Positions 31,305-41,663 of a stretch of DNA of 64,000 nt are shown one piece after another. The position numbers and the translations under genes were made by a program. The DNA is from Ostrinia nubilalis (Eukaryota; Arthropoda; Insecta; Lepidoptera; Crambidae). Below the pieces are notes generated by a model that saw only the letters and a program-made list of their open reading frames with translations, was not told where the DNA came from and did no database searches. The stretch is from positions 8,175,001-8,239,000 of the forward strand of contig NC_087110.1 of assembly GCF_963855985.1 (NCBI RefSeq). Reading direction: 5' to 3'. Within the stretch, counting starts at the first letter, position 1. Every line of letters starts with the position of its first letter.

Positions 31305-33431
31305 CTACGAGTAAATGTTACTGGCCTTGTTTAGCTGGTTCTGGATTTGGCCGCGCCTCTTCTTTCTCCCCGGCCGCCTCCTGGTCTGGTCCTCGGCTCG
31401 GGTCGGCTCCTCTCCAGGGCCGGACTCGCGCCAGTCCAGGTCTTGTGGGTGGTCGACGGTGTCGACATCGAGGATTTCGGTCCAGTCTGTGGACCGGTTT
31501 GATAATTTGGGTAGTGGTCTACTCGGGTCTGTAGACACTGCGCTCCAGGGTTTGCGTGCGTTGTTAACTTGGCAGGTTTTGCAGTTCTTGACGTACGTTG
31601 ACACATCTCTGTACATACCGGGCCAATAATATCTCTGTGATATTTTGTTCAGTGTTTTCGCTGTTCCTAGATGGCCTGCGGTTGGTGTATCGTGGTTTTC
31701 TTTCAGGATCTGGTTTTTTTCATTGTTGTTTATGCATAATTTCCAGTTTGATGATGTTTCTGTTCTCGGTCCGTATGCGTGATTTATTATTTTCTTGTAT
31801 AATTTGCTGTTTGACATTTTATAGTCCTTATTTCCGGTTTTTTGTATTTCTTGAATTTTCTTTTGGATCCAGTCTTCTTTTGTTTCTTGTTTTAAGCGTG
31901 ATACGTGTTTATTTATTACTTCTTGACTTTTAGGGTTCCGTGAATAGTCTTTTTTCTTGATTGGTTTTTCGTGTGCTGGTTTGATCTTGTGTTTTTTCTT
32001 ACTTGTCGGTATTTCGGCCATTTCGTATGTGGGTACGATGTTGGTTTCTGTACTTTTTCTTGTTGTTGTTCCCACTTGTTCCCCTTGCTTGATATTATCT
32101 TTGGGCCATTCTATTTTGGCTCCTATTCTATTTAATATGTCCATGCCGATCAGTATAGTCGTGATTTGTGGATGATATAACACTTGGTGGTTAATTGTTT
32201 TTCCTTTTATTTTTATTTCCAAGTCTAGTGCTTCTTTAATTCGAGTTGTGTGCCCATCTGTCATGCTAGCTGTTATGCTTACTGTTTTCGGTTTCAGGTT
32301 TCTTTTTAAGAATTTCTTGTACACTTGGTCGTTGATGTATGATCTTGTGGCGCCGGTGTCTACGAGTGCTTGATATTTTTCGCCTAGTATCGATACATCT
32401 ACGAAGGGACGGTTATCTTTAATTTGCGGACTTGTGTTCATTGTCATGGCCTGTGTGTACTCACTTGTTTTCTTACAACACTGTTTACTCATTTTGCCGA
32501 TCTTGCCACAACCGTTACAAAATAGTATTTTCTTATTTCTGCAATCTTTCATCGAGTGTCCTTGTTTTCCACAGCTCCAGCAGCAAGTATTTGTGTTGTA
32601 ATTGTGTATGTATGATGCCGTCTCCTTGTGTCCTTGATTTGTGCTTGTTTCGTGGTGATCATTTCGTGGTTCTCGTTCTGTGAAGCTAGTTTGACGTTCT
32701 GCTGTGACATTTTCATAGTCGTTTGCCAGTTGAATTAATTTGCTTATCGAGTCGACTTCTGATTTCTTGATATAAAACTTGTATTTTGTGTTCATGTTTT
32801 CGTAGATTCTATTTAGTTCTTCTTCTTTTGACATTATTGCGTATCTGCGCATGAGTGTTTGAATTTCAATCAGGTAGTCTGTGAATTTTTGGCGGTAATG
32901 TTGCCTATAGTTCACTATTTTAGCTAACAGGTCACTGTCACGGCTCACAAATGTCAACTTGAAGAGTTCTATGAATTCGTTCCATGTAGTGAACGAGTTT
33001 TTGTTATTTCTATACCACAGTACGGCCTTTCCTTTCAGGAATCTGGGGAGCACTTTGAGCACTTTATCTGGCTTGACCTCGCCCGATGACATGAGTTCGT
33101 CCAGTTGCTCTAGGAACTCCACCGGGTCGTTGTATGTATCGAAGCTTAGGTTCCATCTGGATGTTATGTTTTCGGTCTGATCCATGGTGTACGACATGTT
33201 TGGTTCTTGGTGCATCTCTGTGTCTTCAAAATCGGTTTCTGACTCACTGTTTTCGGCGGATTTACTGGCGGACTGGATTGGTTGACGGGATTGCTTGGTT
33301 CTGAGTACTTCTGTGAGGTTCTGTCTCAGTTCTTGTACGGTTCTGTTCTCCGTTTTTATGTTTCTTCTTTTGCACTCGTTCTCAAGTTCTGTCTTCTTGA
33401 GTTTGTATATCCAAGATGTCGGTTCTGACAT
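31305..33431 (-). CDS. Gypsy gag-protease-integrase-finger fusion (708 aa, RT lost)
   Basis: The order by residue is: SAP-like N-terminus (about 8-45, KLKKTELENECKRRN); Retrotrans_gag-type capsid (about 95-245, with FLKGKAVLWYRN); zinc knuckle CWSCGKQGHSMKDC (284-297); a second knuckle CNGCGKIGKMSKQC (305-318), where Lys stands where His is expected; aspartic protease with ALVDTGATRSYIN (DTG at 358-360) and TTILIGMDIL; a charged Lys-rich linker (450-540); an integrase HHCC finger (H580, H587, C617, C620; YYWPGM); and a charged tail. Reverse transcriptase, RNase H and the integrase catalytic core are missing, yet the frame stays open across both gaps. The likely role is to supply gag and protease while needing enzymes in trans. 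The start at MSEPTSWIYK follows the leader after the PBS by about 100 bp. Confidence 0.9.
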   Translation of the reverse strand: MSEPTSWIYKLKKTELENECKRRNIKTENRTVQELRQNLTEVLRTKQSRQPIQSASKSAENSESETDFEDTEMHQEPNMSYTMDQTENITSRWNLSFDTYNDPVEFLEQLDELMSSGEVKPDKVLKVLPRFLKGKAVLWYRNNKNSFTTWNEFIELFKLTFVSRDSDLLAKIVNYRQHYRQKFTDYLIEIQTLMRRYAIMSKEEELNRIYENMNTKYKFYIKKSEVDSISKLIQLANDYENVTAERQTSFTEREPRNDHHETSTNQGHKETASYIHNYNTNTCCWSCGKQGHSMKDCRNKKILFCNGCGKIGKMSKQCCKKTSEYTQAMTMNTSPQIKDNRPFVDVSILGEKYQALVDTGATRSYINDQVYKKFLKRNLKPKTVSITASMTDGHTTRIKEALDLEIKIKGKTINHQVLYHPQITTILIGMDILNRIGAKIEWPKDNIKQGEQVGTTTRKSTETNIVPTYEMAEIPTSKKKHKIKPAHEKPIKKKDYSRNPKSQEVINKHVSRLKQETKEDWIQKKIQEIQKTGNKDYKMSNSKLYKKIINHAYGPRTETSSNWKLCINNNEKNQILKENHDTPTAGHLGTAKTLNKISQRYYWPGMYRDVSTYVKNCKTCQVNNARKPWSAVSTDPSRPLPKLSNRSTDWTEILDVDTVDHPQDLDWRESGPGEEPTRAEDQTRRRPGRKKRRGQIQNQLNKASNIYS

Positions 33432-33527
33432 GTGTGATTATCAATTTGGTGCGAGGTTTTGCTTTCCTTTTTGGTCTTTCGCTTCTCTAGCGATCTGGTG
33501 GTCCCTGTAGGTTCCGTGGGTTATTTA

Positions 33528-33538
33528 GTTGGGCGCCA
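33528..33538 (-). other. Gypsy primer-binding site (tRNA-Lys type)
   Basis: On the coding strand the bases TGGCGCCCAAC begin one base after the 5' LTR. They are complementary to the 3' end of a Lys tRNA (GTTGGGCGCCA). Confidence 0.8.
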
Positions 33539-33539
33539 T

Positions 33540-34456
33540 TGCAACGGGGCGTCTAAGCTAGCTCAGTCTGACACCCCGCTGTTTAGTACTAAGTCTCAGT
33601 TCGCCTTCTGCGATGAGGGATGTGTACCTATCCAGGATGCCTACAGGGATATTTGACCAAGGAAACGCACAATCAATAACACAATGGCACTTTATAATCT
33701 GGGTTCCACAATAGTTCACTTATTCTAGTTTCACTGACTCTAAATCGCTATCGTTTAATAATGAGCAAGTTTACAAGTACTTTACAAGTTATATCACAAT
33801 TTACTAATTACAACAAGAGGAATAACGACGCGCCCGGTTCGCGTCCCGTTAGCTAGCTTTCGTATCCGCGAGAGGGGCGGCGCCCTGTGCGAGGTTTATC
33901 GAGTGTTAGTCTGGATACTTATAACTAGGGGGGTAGGATGTGGTCCGATTAGCTCGAGCCAGAGACCGAAGCCTCAATAGTGAGCGCGACCACTGGGGAA
34001 AGGCGTTGGACCTACGGGGCGAGGGGGTGTGAAGTTCAGGAAGGGTGGCAGCAGGATTGCTACCGCAGGTTCGGGATGAGTATCTCATGCACTACTCGGT
34101 AAGGACGAGAACCGGTTGGCTATCAACGATAGAACGTCTCGACACGACGCTTTATGGCAAGCCGCGGATTAATGACGAGGTATCGGATCAAGCCAAAGTC
34201 GAACAGTTAGGGTTAGTAAGGAACAGTGTGGATAGCTATTCGCTAGGGACTCTTTGCAATGCAGCCGAGGGAATGATAGACGCGCGCGCGAACGTCTGGC
34301 TGTTACAATGGCTCCCGAGCGAATGCTAGGCGCCCGCGGTCGCCGCCGTCTCTTATATTAGCTCGGTCCGTGCGGCGTGCGGCCGCGCAGCCGTAGGGTT
34401 GTCAAAATCTCTGCGCTCGGTGCTAGGGCTGTCGATGCGTCGCGGGGCGCGTCACA
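33540..34456 (-). repeat. Gypsy 5' LTR
   Basis: This is the 917-bp partner of 29103-30019 and carries the presumed promoter for the gag fusion on the minus strand. AAGT follows it as the target-site duplication. Confidence 0.93.
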
Positions 34457-36363
34457 AAGTAATTATATTTTCTTCAACTTCTCTCTCATGATTTATGCAA
34501 ATGACCGTGCTGAGAATGTTCACTTTCGAAAAAAATTCTCATCTCTGACAAGGCATATCTTTAAGGTTCTAGAATGCTAGATTAAGCTCAAATTGTAGAA
34601 AATTTAATTGACTTTACAAAACTATTAAACAAAGACACCTGGAAACATTTTTCATATTTAAAATAACTGAAATAAGCGCCTGAATTATTCAGTATTATAA
34701 ATTATTTCCCATCTTTGACTTGCTGTATCTCCAAAAATTTGACTAAGAGCATTGGAATGAACTTCAAACGGTGGCAAACTTTATTAAATTTAGTAAAATA
34801 TGAAGCAACGATATCGACAAAACGCTCTCTTGTGGTAGTTTCCCCAAAACAGTGAAGAAAGCGCCAAAGTTACATTTTGACGCATTGTTGCAAATAAAGG
34901 TAAAAACTCTAAAGGGACCTAACAACATCATAAATACTGACTGGCCTATTATGTAACTAAATAAAGACTCCTATAAGCTTAGGTAGGTACTTGGCTTAGA
35001 TACAAATATTTACTTATTAATCCAAAGCAAAGTTTAAAATTATTTATTACAAAATATAAACGGTGGTTACTAGTAAGTTTATTTTATTGTCGATTTCGAG
35101 GAAAAACTGATTTATTTTTGTATTTTCAATCGATTTTATCAATGTTTTTTTTTAATTATATCCATTTCAATACTGTGGCATTTCTTCTTTCTTATAAGTT
35201 TTATAAACATACAATATTGTCATTCACTCGTCTTATTTCCCACTGAAAGTAGTTAAAACTAACAAACTACACGTGCATGAAGTAGAGGGAGCGCCTTACT
35301 AACAACGATGTAACTAAGACATTTTCAATTTGATCGAGTCACAGTTTTATTCTTTGGATAGCTAATGAGTAGCTTGTTATGTCTGCCACATGTATTTTTT
35401 GTCTATCGTGTATAGTTTCGATGCTATATTTAAAAATATTGGTTTTTATAGCTGTAATTTTCATTTAATTTGAAATATTTTCATTATTGTACTATTTAGT
35501 TGATATTGCGTATCATACCTTTATAAAACAGTTAAGGTATCATTTGACACCCCCCACATGCATGTAAGGTTCATAGAATCAGAATCCTTTGCATTTATCA
35601 AAATGTTGCAGCTGCCGTTTTGATGATGTCTTTTCTCCGGGACCAGACGTTTTACAGATGGGCTCCGACAGACATACTTAAGAACATACTAAAATTTGGT
35701 CCTGTATCACAGAATACATAATAGTCCGGTATCACAAAGTGAACTATACTTACAAGCGAGATGGATAGTTTGCGGCTTTTTAGCGATGTTTTGTTATTTA
35801 ATGGCTTTTTTGTTATGCAAGACACAGAAGAAAATATTTATTTTACTTTACGTACGGTCTAATAAGGCTTTCTATAATAGTATTTTAATTGTAAAAGTAG
35901 TAACACTACAACGCTTAAAGGCCGCAAAATTAATTTAACTGCTTTTTAGTTCGGTAAGAGCGTATAACCGCCTTTTAGTTAAGTATTATGCCAGGTATTA
36001 TACTCCGACGTAATCAAGCTAAAAAGCCGCAAAAATACTTTTGCTACCTTTTAGTTAACTGTTGAATAATAACTGTTTTATAGCTAAGCATTGATAATAA
36101 AAATGTTCAATCGATCCAAACGTTAAAGTAGTATAGCTGCCTTCTAATCTAGTTGTGCCGTTTAACGACCTTTAAGCGATGTAAGGTTTTTGTTTTTTGT
36201 ATTTAGCTGCCTTTTGAAAAAAAATATCTCGAGAACGGTAAAAGATAGAATAACCGTTCCTAGACAGATCGATAGAGAATTTTTTTTTATTACCATTACA
36301 TTAAAAAAGTGAAAAATGACCAAATGTCATTTAGCGGCCTTTTAGCTTATAGACGGCAGCGTG

Positions 36364-37027
36364 GGGAATTTTCTCATAGTAAAGTTCTCAATGTTCTTTG
36401 GTATGGAGTTAGCTGACACCTTGGAACACATAGCCTGCGTTTTACCGCGGGTAACATCGCGGGGCACAGCTAGTCCCATATAAATCCTCGTGCTCAGTAC
36501 GCAGAGACATAAAATGTTAGGGACTTTTCAGTCAATTTGTTGGCTTATTAATTGTTTTATTCCGTTCTAAATTGTAGAAAAGTTTTATGAAAGAACATTT
36601 GATTAATTTGAATTTGAAAATTTAAATTTAAATTTGAATTTGATAAAGCAATCTTTACTCCAAAACCAAAATCCATAGCTGAAATACGCTAGTTTTTTGT
36701 TTAAAAATTAAACTTCACTACAAAGTATAAAACAAAGTCGCTTTTGCTATCTGTTCATAATTTATGAGATCTTTAAAACTACGCAATGGATTTTGATGCG
36801 GTTTTCTTTAATAAATAGAGTGATTCAAGAGGAAGGTTTGTAAGTATAAAACATGCTTAATATAGAAGAGAAATATCATTGCACCCGTGCCAAGCCGGGG
36901 CGGGCCGCTAGTCTTATTTTAAATTGTTTCAAACTGAAATTATGACAACCAATCTGACCTTTACTATATTATACTTACTCTCTTCATGTCCATTAAATGT
37001 AAAATATCCAATTTCAGGCCGAAATCA
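36364..37027. other. Intergenic sequence with repeat ends
   Basis: GTAACATCGCGGGGCACAGC near 36450 and GTGCCAAGCCGGGGCGGGCC near 36887 are typical 3' ends of short lepidopteran interspersed repeats. No coding frame was recognised. Confidence 0.45.
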
Positions 37028-37031
37028 TTAA

Positions 37032-39799
37032 GGCGATTAGAGTCCTCAATGACCTTGGGCGTTTGACCTTCACGCCGCGAGCAACACCCGCGTACCCCGC
37101 ACCAAAAACTCCGATTTGACACCGATCAAAAATACACGGGCATAGGTAGATACAGAATAGAAGCTCTTTCTTCATACATTACTGCCTAATATTTTAAACT
37201 TAAATTGATGAACCTTGATGTCGGTGTCATTTAACTCAGGCGTAAAGGTATTTAATAAAAATAACAAAATCCATGAACATTTTGTACGGGATAAAATTTT
37301 AAGCTTAGCTTGCAAGCTGAATTAGTTAGACCAACTTCCTGACGACAACTAGGCTAGATGACAAAATTTCAATTATTTGTCCGTCAGACAGATAATTAGG
37401 AAATATTAGACTCATATTTTTTATTTTCTTTCATAATTAAATAATAACAGTGCTACATCGAGTTGAAATGGCGCGATACGCCACGCTTGAGTAGAATTTT
37501 TACCCAAATGTGACGTCACGCGACATTTCAACTCACCCTTTCAGGACGACCTAACACGATCGTGCACGTTATTTCAAAAAATTCCCGCGACTTTTCTAAC
37601 CAATTTTTCGGGCCCAATACGCTAGCCAACGATCGTGCAACAGTCTGTTTATGAATTAAACGCATAGGTGCGAGAGAGAAGGCAGTCTGTGTTCTTTGAC
37701 ACCGAGGTAAAGATGTCGACCTCTTTTGTTGAGCGGAGTGGTCAGCGTTAGTACTAATTATTTCGTGATTAATTCAACTATTTTACTAGAATTTTGGTTT
37801 TAATATTTTGTTTAGTTAGTAATGTAATTCGGTAAATAATATTTTTGGCATTATTTATTTTGCAGTGGGAAATATTACATCTCAAAATTTTGTTTGCACG
37901 ATAGTAATGATCCGACTCAAACCCAACATTCGGTGCCATACTTTGTATGGCGGTGAACTATTATATTTTAATGCTTTTAATTAAATTTCGGCTTTTAGGA
38001 ACAGAATTAACGGGTGTATTGTTGCTTCAGCTTATTGGGTATGTCAATTATTCCGAAATTGAAGAGATGGAACATGATGAAGGCAATGTAGAACTCTTGG
38101 TTTGCCATTGATGCCTACTGATGAGCCTCAATTACCTCCAAGACCAGGTCCATTGTCAGTTACTGTGCCAATAGCTCTCTAAAAGTCGTCGGAAAGCCAT
38201 GTGACTGGCCAAAGGGTCTTGATACAGACGCCATTGAACCAGAGGGATTATTACTATCCAGAACTATTGTCAGTAGTAGTAGTCTCCTTTGACCTACAGT
38301 GAAGGCTTTTGACGATATGTTTTTGAACATGCAGCTGTTTCTACCAATAATTATCCGCAAAACGGGAAAAGTATTGAATACCCCAGTAAAAAAGTTCAAA
38401 AAGTAGTTTGAATTAATTTCTTCATGGGATGTATTCCGTCCCCATGCATTCACGTGTATTGGCGTCGAATAGAATGAGATTAGCTTTAGTTGATGACAAA
38501 ATTTTCAGAGATCTTTTTTCAGTTTTAGTGTGGCTTTTCATGTAGTAAACAGTGATGAAGCTCCTGCAGTAGAAAAACCAGAATTGAGTTTTGGAAGGAA
38601 GGGCATGCTGTGCTTACTCAAGTCTAGAATGCTTTCACTTTCGTGCAGTAAATTAATTTAAACCTGAGCGTCACGATCGTGCTGGGTCCCCCCACGCAGA
38701 GGGGGGCGAGGGGGATTTTTAAAATTATTTTTTTGGAGTACCTTATACAATATTAAAACATGTTATGTAGTCAAAAATGTTAATTTTAAAAAATCTGAAA
38801 TCCGGCCTGAAAGGGATATAATACTGTAATTATTCGATTATGGAAAAAAATAAAAATTACAGGTGTTATTTTTAATTGTGGTATTTTCGCGAAGAAACAT
38901 ATTGAAAATCTAATTCTAATAAGTACGAAAAATATAAATTGTTTTCTTCACGTAAATCGATTAAGTTACAGATTCTGACTAGCTCCTAATTTGGATACTG
39001 ATTGCAAAGGCCTAGTAAATAAATAACGTAATAATTTTTCTACTTGTATTTATCTAGTGCAGTTGTTTTGGAGTCAATTATAGTTTTTTTACACTAATAG
39101 ATTCTATTCTGGTAGAAAATAGCGTCTGAGCGCGTCATAATTCAATTGTATCGTCTGACTGCACGTACTCTATGAACAATTCTGACATAAAATCTATTGT
39201 CGAACAAAAGCTGGGTTGCACCATCTTATTTCAACTTTGACAAGCGTCAAAAGTCTGTCTAACTCCATACAAAAAACACCGGTTATCGCCAAAGCTACTG
39301 TCAAAGTTGGGTCACGTCAGGTGGTGCAACTCAGCCAAAGAAAAAAATCATTTTGATCGCTAATGTCAGTTTGCAGCGAGTGACACAACCTCCCCGTCTG
39401 AAGGCCAGCGGCCGACTGCCGCCCGCACCCCGCGAAGGCCCCCTCAACAGCAAAACGTTCGGAATTTATCAAAAGTAAAATTTATGAATGAAAATAATGT
39501 TCGAATGAAAAACGCAACGTGTCATTTAAAGATTAAAGAATTCCTAATCTATTCGTGCAAAAATCTTTTAAATTAACATAGCCGTTTTGGAGGAGTAGGG
39601 AATTTAAGTAAAAAATCGATGTCCCGTATTTATTTTTTTAATCCAAAACAAAGAGACGTAGCAAAAATTCAAACGTCACAAATGTAGTCCTTGAACTGTT
39701 GTATAACATATATTTTTTTCAACTATTTCTATCCAGCAGTAAAAGAGGAGTAGGCTTTACAAAATGCCCATTTGGCGCGGATTGAGGACTCTAATCGCC
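37032..39799. mobile_element. TTAA-flanked terminal-inverted-repeat element, decayed
   Basis: Ends GGCGATTAGAGTCCTCAAT (left) and its reverse complement (right) are flanked by TTAA at 37028-37031 and 39800-39803. TTAA duplication is characteristic of piggyBac and Kolobok elements. A region at about 38040-38600 reads in broken frames, for example FDDMFLNMQLFLPIIIRKTG. It has only a weak resemblance to piggyBac-type transposases and I do not consider it identified. The body also holds a TA-MITE copy (39208-39339) and a palindromic CACGATCGTG at two sites. It is dead as read. Confidence 0.7.
39208..39339. mobile_element. AGGCTGAG-family TA-MITE, copy 2
   Basis: It runs from AGCTGGGTTGCACCATC to GGTGGTGCAACTCAGCC, with the family core AACACCGGTTATCGCC. 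It is nested in the TTAA-flanked element. Confidence 0.75.
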
Positions 39800-39803
39800 T
39801 TAA

Positions 39804-40746
39804 GGCATAAGCCTTAAATTTTATCGTAATAATAAAATCGGGAAGTTTTAAATGGTCGGCCATGCCATATATCTCCGGATCGGACCGATCCAGAGAGATC
39901 TACGGTATGTGAACTATAAAACGAACTGAAAAGGGTTTATTTACTTCAACTTTATTGCACATAAAATGAACAAATGGCCGACTTAATGTGCACAGTTGTG
40001 CAGGTTTTACTCATTCGCAAATTTATTTTTATACATATTATTCCATTTTCATGTGAAATAAGACTTAATAACAAAACTATTCCGTAATTAAACATCTGCA
40101 TCTAACGATGTAGAATGAAAGAAAAACAAAAAAATAATGAAAGTACGTAGATACAAATTCAATATAGGTCCCTTTAGGGCACTTATACACATCAGAATAG
40201 AAGATACAAAATACCTATTACACTAAATGAATAATATTATTAGAATAGTAATTCATATTAGATAATTAAGTAATCAATTAATAATATCAACAAAGAATGC
40301 AGAAATAGCTGTTCGACTAGAATATTCTTTGATATGGCTAAATTATTAAACCCAGAGCAGAAATGACGTTATCTTAGATATGAAAAGCAAAATATTTCTA
40401 AGAGCAAAACTTAAACAGACTTATATAAAAAAATCACCAAGATTTATTACTTGCTTTTAAGTCGACGTTGCCGCAGAAAAATAAACCGCAAAATAAAATG
40501 AAATTTCTACGAAAATTAATCAAAAATGTTCGCCATTTTGTACAAGAATGGCGAGTTTGGTGTTACAGTGTTCAGTGGGAAAAGCTAGATTCCATTTTAA
40601 TTCTTACAAATTGCAGGAAAGATGTGCCGTCGCAATGCGGGAGAGGTTAGTGAACGTATTCGAGACTGATGATATAGGATGGGTGTAAAGAAAAGCTTTA
40701 TGGAGCTATAATTAAATGTTATTGTACAGAAAATATTATCACAGAC
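39804..40746. other. AT-rich sequence without a recognised gene
   Basis: A small frame near 40468-40650 ends beside a possible micro-exon (40617-40645) with acceptor-like and donor-like borders. I do not call it a gene. Nothing else was identified. Confidence 0.4.
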
Positions 40747-41064
40747 AAGGTGTTGATTTCAATCCTCGCCATATTAATTAGGGAGTTGATTAAGTAGCTT
40801 ATTCTGATCAAAAAAATTTACTTCGAAAAAAAATTTAAACGAACCTTAACTTTAGTTAGTCAAAGAAAAATACCTATTTACACTACCTACTTTACGTAAC
40901 TTCCTTCAGTAGGCTATCCGAAATGATAAGCGAGCGATCCGCGTAGTTCGATGGTGCCGCAGTGTAAACGTATTGCAGTATTGCGAGCGGAGTATTGGTG
41001 GATAATGCGTTTATAAAAGTCGGTAACCTAAATAAATATGGTGAGTATTGAAATCAACACCCTG
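40747..41064. mobile_element. MITE with GTGTTGATTTCAAT ends
   Basis: The left CAAGGTGTTGATTTCAATCC and the reversed right end CAGGGTGTTGATTTCAATAC form inverted termini, with TA after the right end (41065-41066). The body has no coding frame. Confidence 0.6.
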
Positions 41065-41663
41065 TATAGTAGGTACCTAGATAATCTGTGCCAATAGAAA
41101 CTGACAATTTGCATACTCAAAGAGAGTTTGAACTGTTTCAGTTTTCTTATCATTAACTTCACTTTGCAACCGAAGATAAGTTGTAATTATCACTAGATAC
41201 TAAACTACCATTTTCTATTGGATTGGACAGTACTTTCTATTAAATTGAAATATTAAAGTATGTGTAACCGTTTGTTTCGATTACTTTAGTAAAAGCTCGA
41301 CTGCTAAGTCTAAGGGTACACAATTCCGATTGTTAAAACAATAAAAACAAAAACTTTTGCATAGGTACTTAAAATAAATGGGCAAAGTACTTAAAAGGGC
41401 TTATAAATATTACTTTGATACGATATAACATTAATAGCAAGTAATCTACATACTGCAAAAGTTTGCAGTCTACTTATAGGTATTTATTTATGTATTTCAC
41501 TTCCAATTATACATTGTTCTATTGTCTAAAACTGCTAGTATTCCTTTAATCTACCTACAAACCTTTTACCGTGGAACCGTTAAATAAATAAACGTGATCT
41601 CGTCGGATGAAAGTGCAACGCTCAATTTCCGAAGCACTGAGTGCATGCTTTTAAGTTCCAAGA
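41065..41663. other. Sequence without a recognised feature
   Basis: AT-rich; no frame or recurrent family phrase was recognised. Confidence 0.4.

Larger units (their letters stand above)
29103..34456 (-). mobile_element. Ty3/gypsy LTR retrotransposon, internally deleted
   Basis: Two 917-bp LTRs (29103-30019 and 33540-34456) with TG...CA ends are flanked by a 4-bp duplication AAGT (29099-29102 and 34457-34460). On the coding strand the primer-binding site TGGCGCCCAAC (plus 33528-33538) lies one base inside the 5' LTR and fits the 3' end of tRNA-Lys, as in several insect gypsy elements. The polypurine tract AAGGGAGGA (plus 30020-30028) abuts the 3' LTR. The single frame (31305-33431) has gag, protease and an integrase finger but no reverse transcriptase, RNase H or integrase core. 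It must therefore depend on a relative for mobility. I saw one substitution between the LTRs (CCC against CTC near 29158/33595), so insertion was recent. It sits in the loop of element C. Confidence 0.93.
27902..36359. mobile_element. Element C: long-inverted-arm DNA element, CGTG duplication, split by gypsy
   Basis: The left end CTGCCGTCTATAAGCTAAAA (27902) continues AGGCCGCTAAATGACA. The right end gives the same 35 bases on the other strand. A 4-bp duplication CGTG flanks it (27898-27901 and 36360-36363). Inner inverted blocks match between about 28560-28975 and 35205-35610, including CAGTGGGAAA and AGACGAGTGAATGA. Both arms carry many copies of a motif near GCCGCCTTTTAGCT in both orientations. 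Without the gypsy insertion the element is about 3.1 kb. No transposase is visible, so it is presumably non-autonomous. Confidence 0.8.

Noticed and set aside
37709..37750. ATG with short frame MSTSFVERSGQR and a GTTAGT donor as first exon of a transposase
   Set aside because: It is too short and the downstream frames are too broken to support it. It is kept only as weak context for the TTAA element.
40617..40645. 29-bp micro-exon with TTGCAG before and GTTAGT after
   Set aside because: Splice-like borders alone are common by chance, and no neighbouring exon or protein similarity was found.
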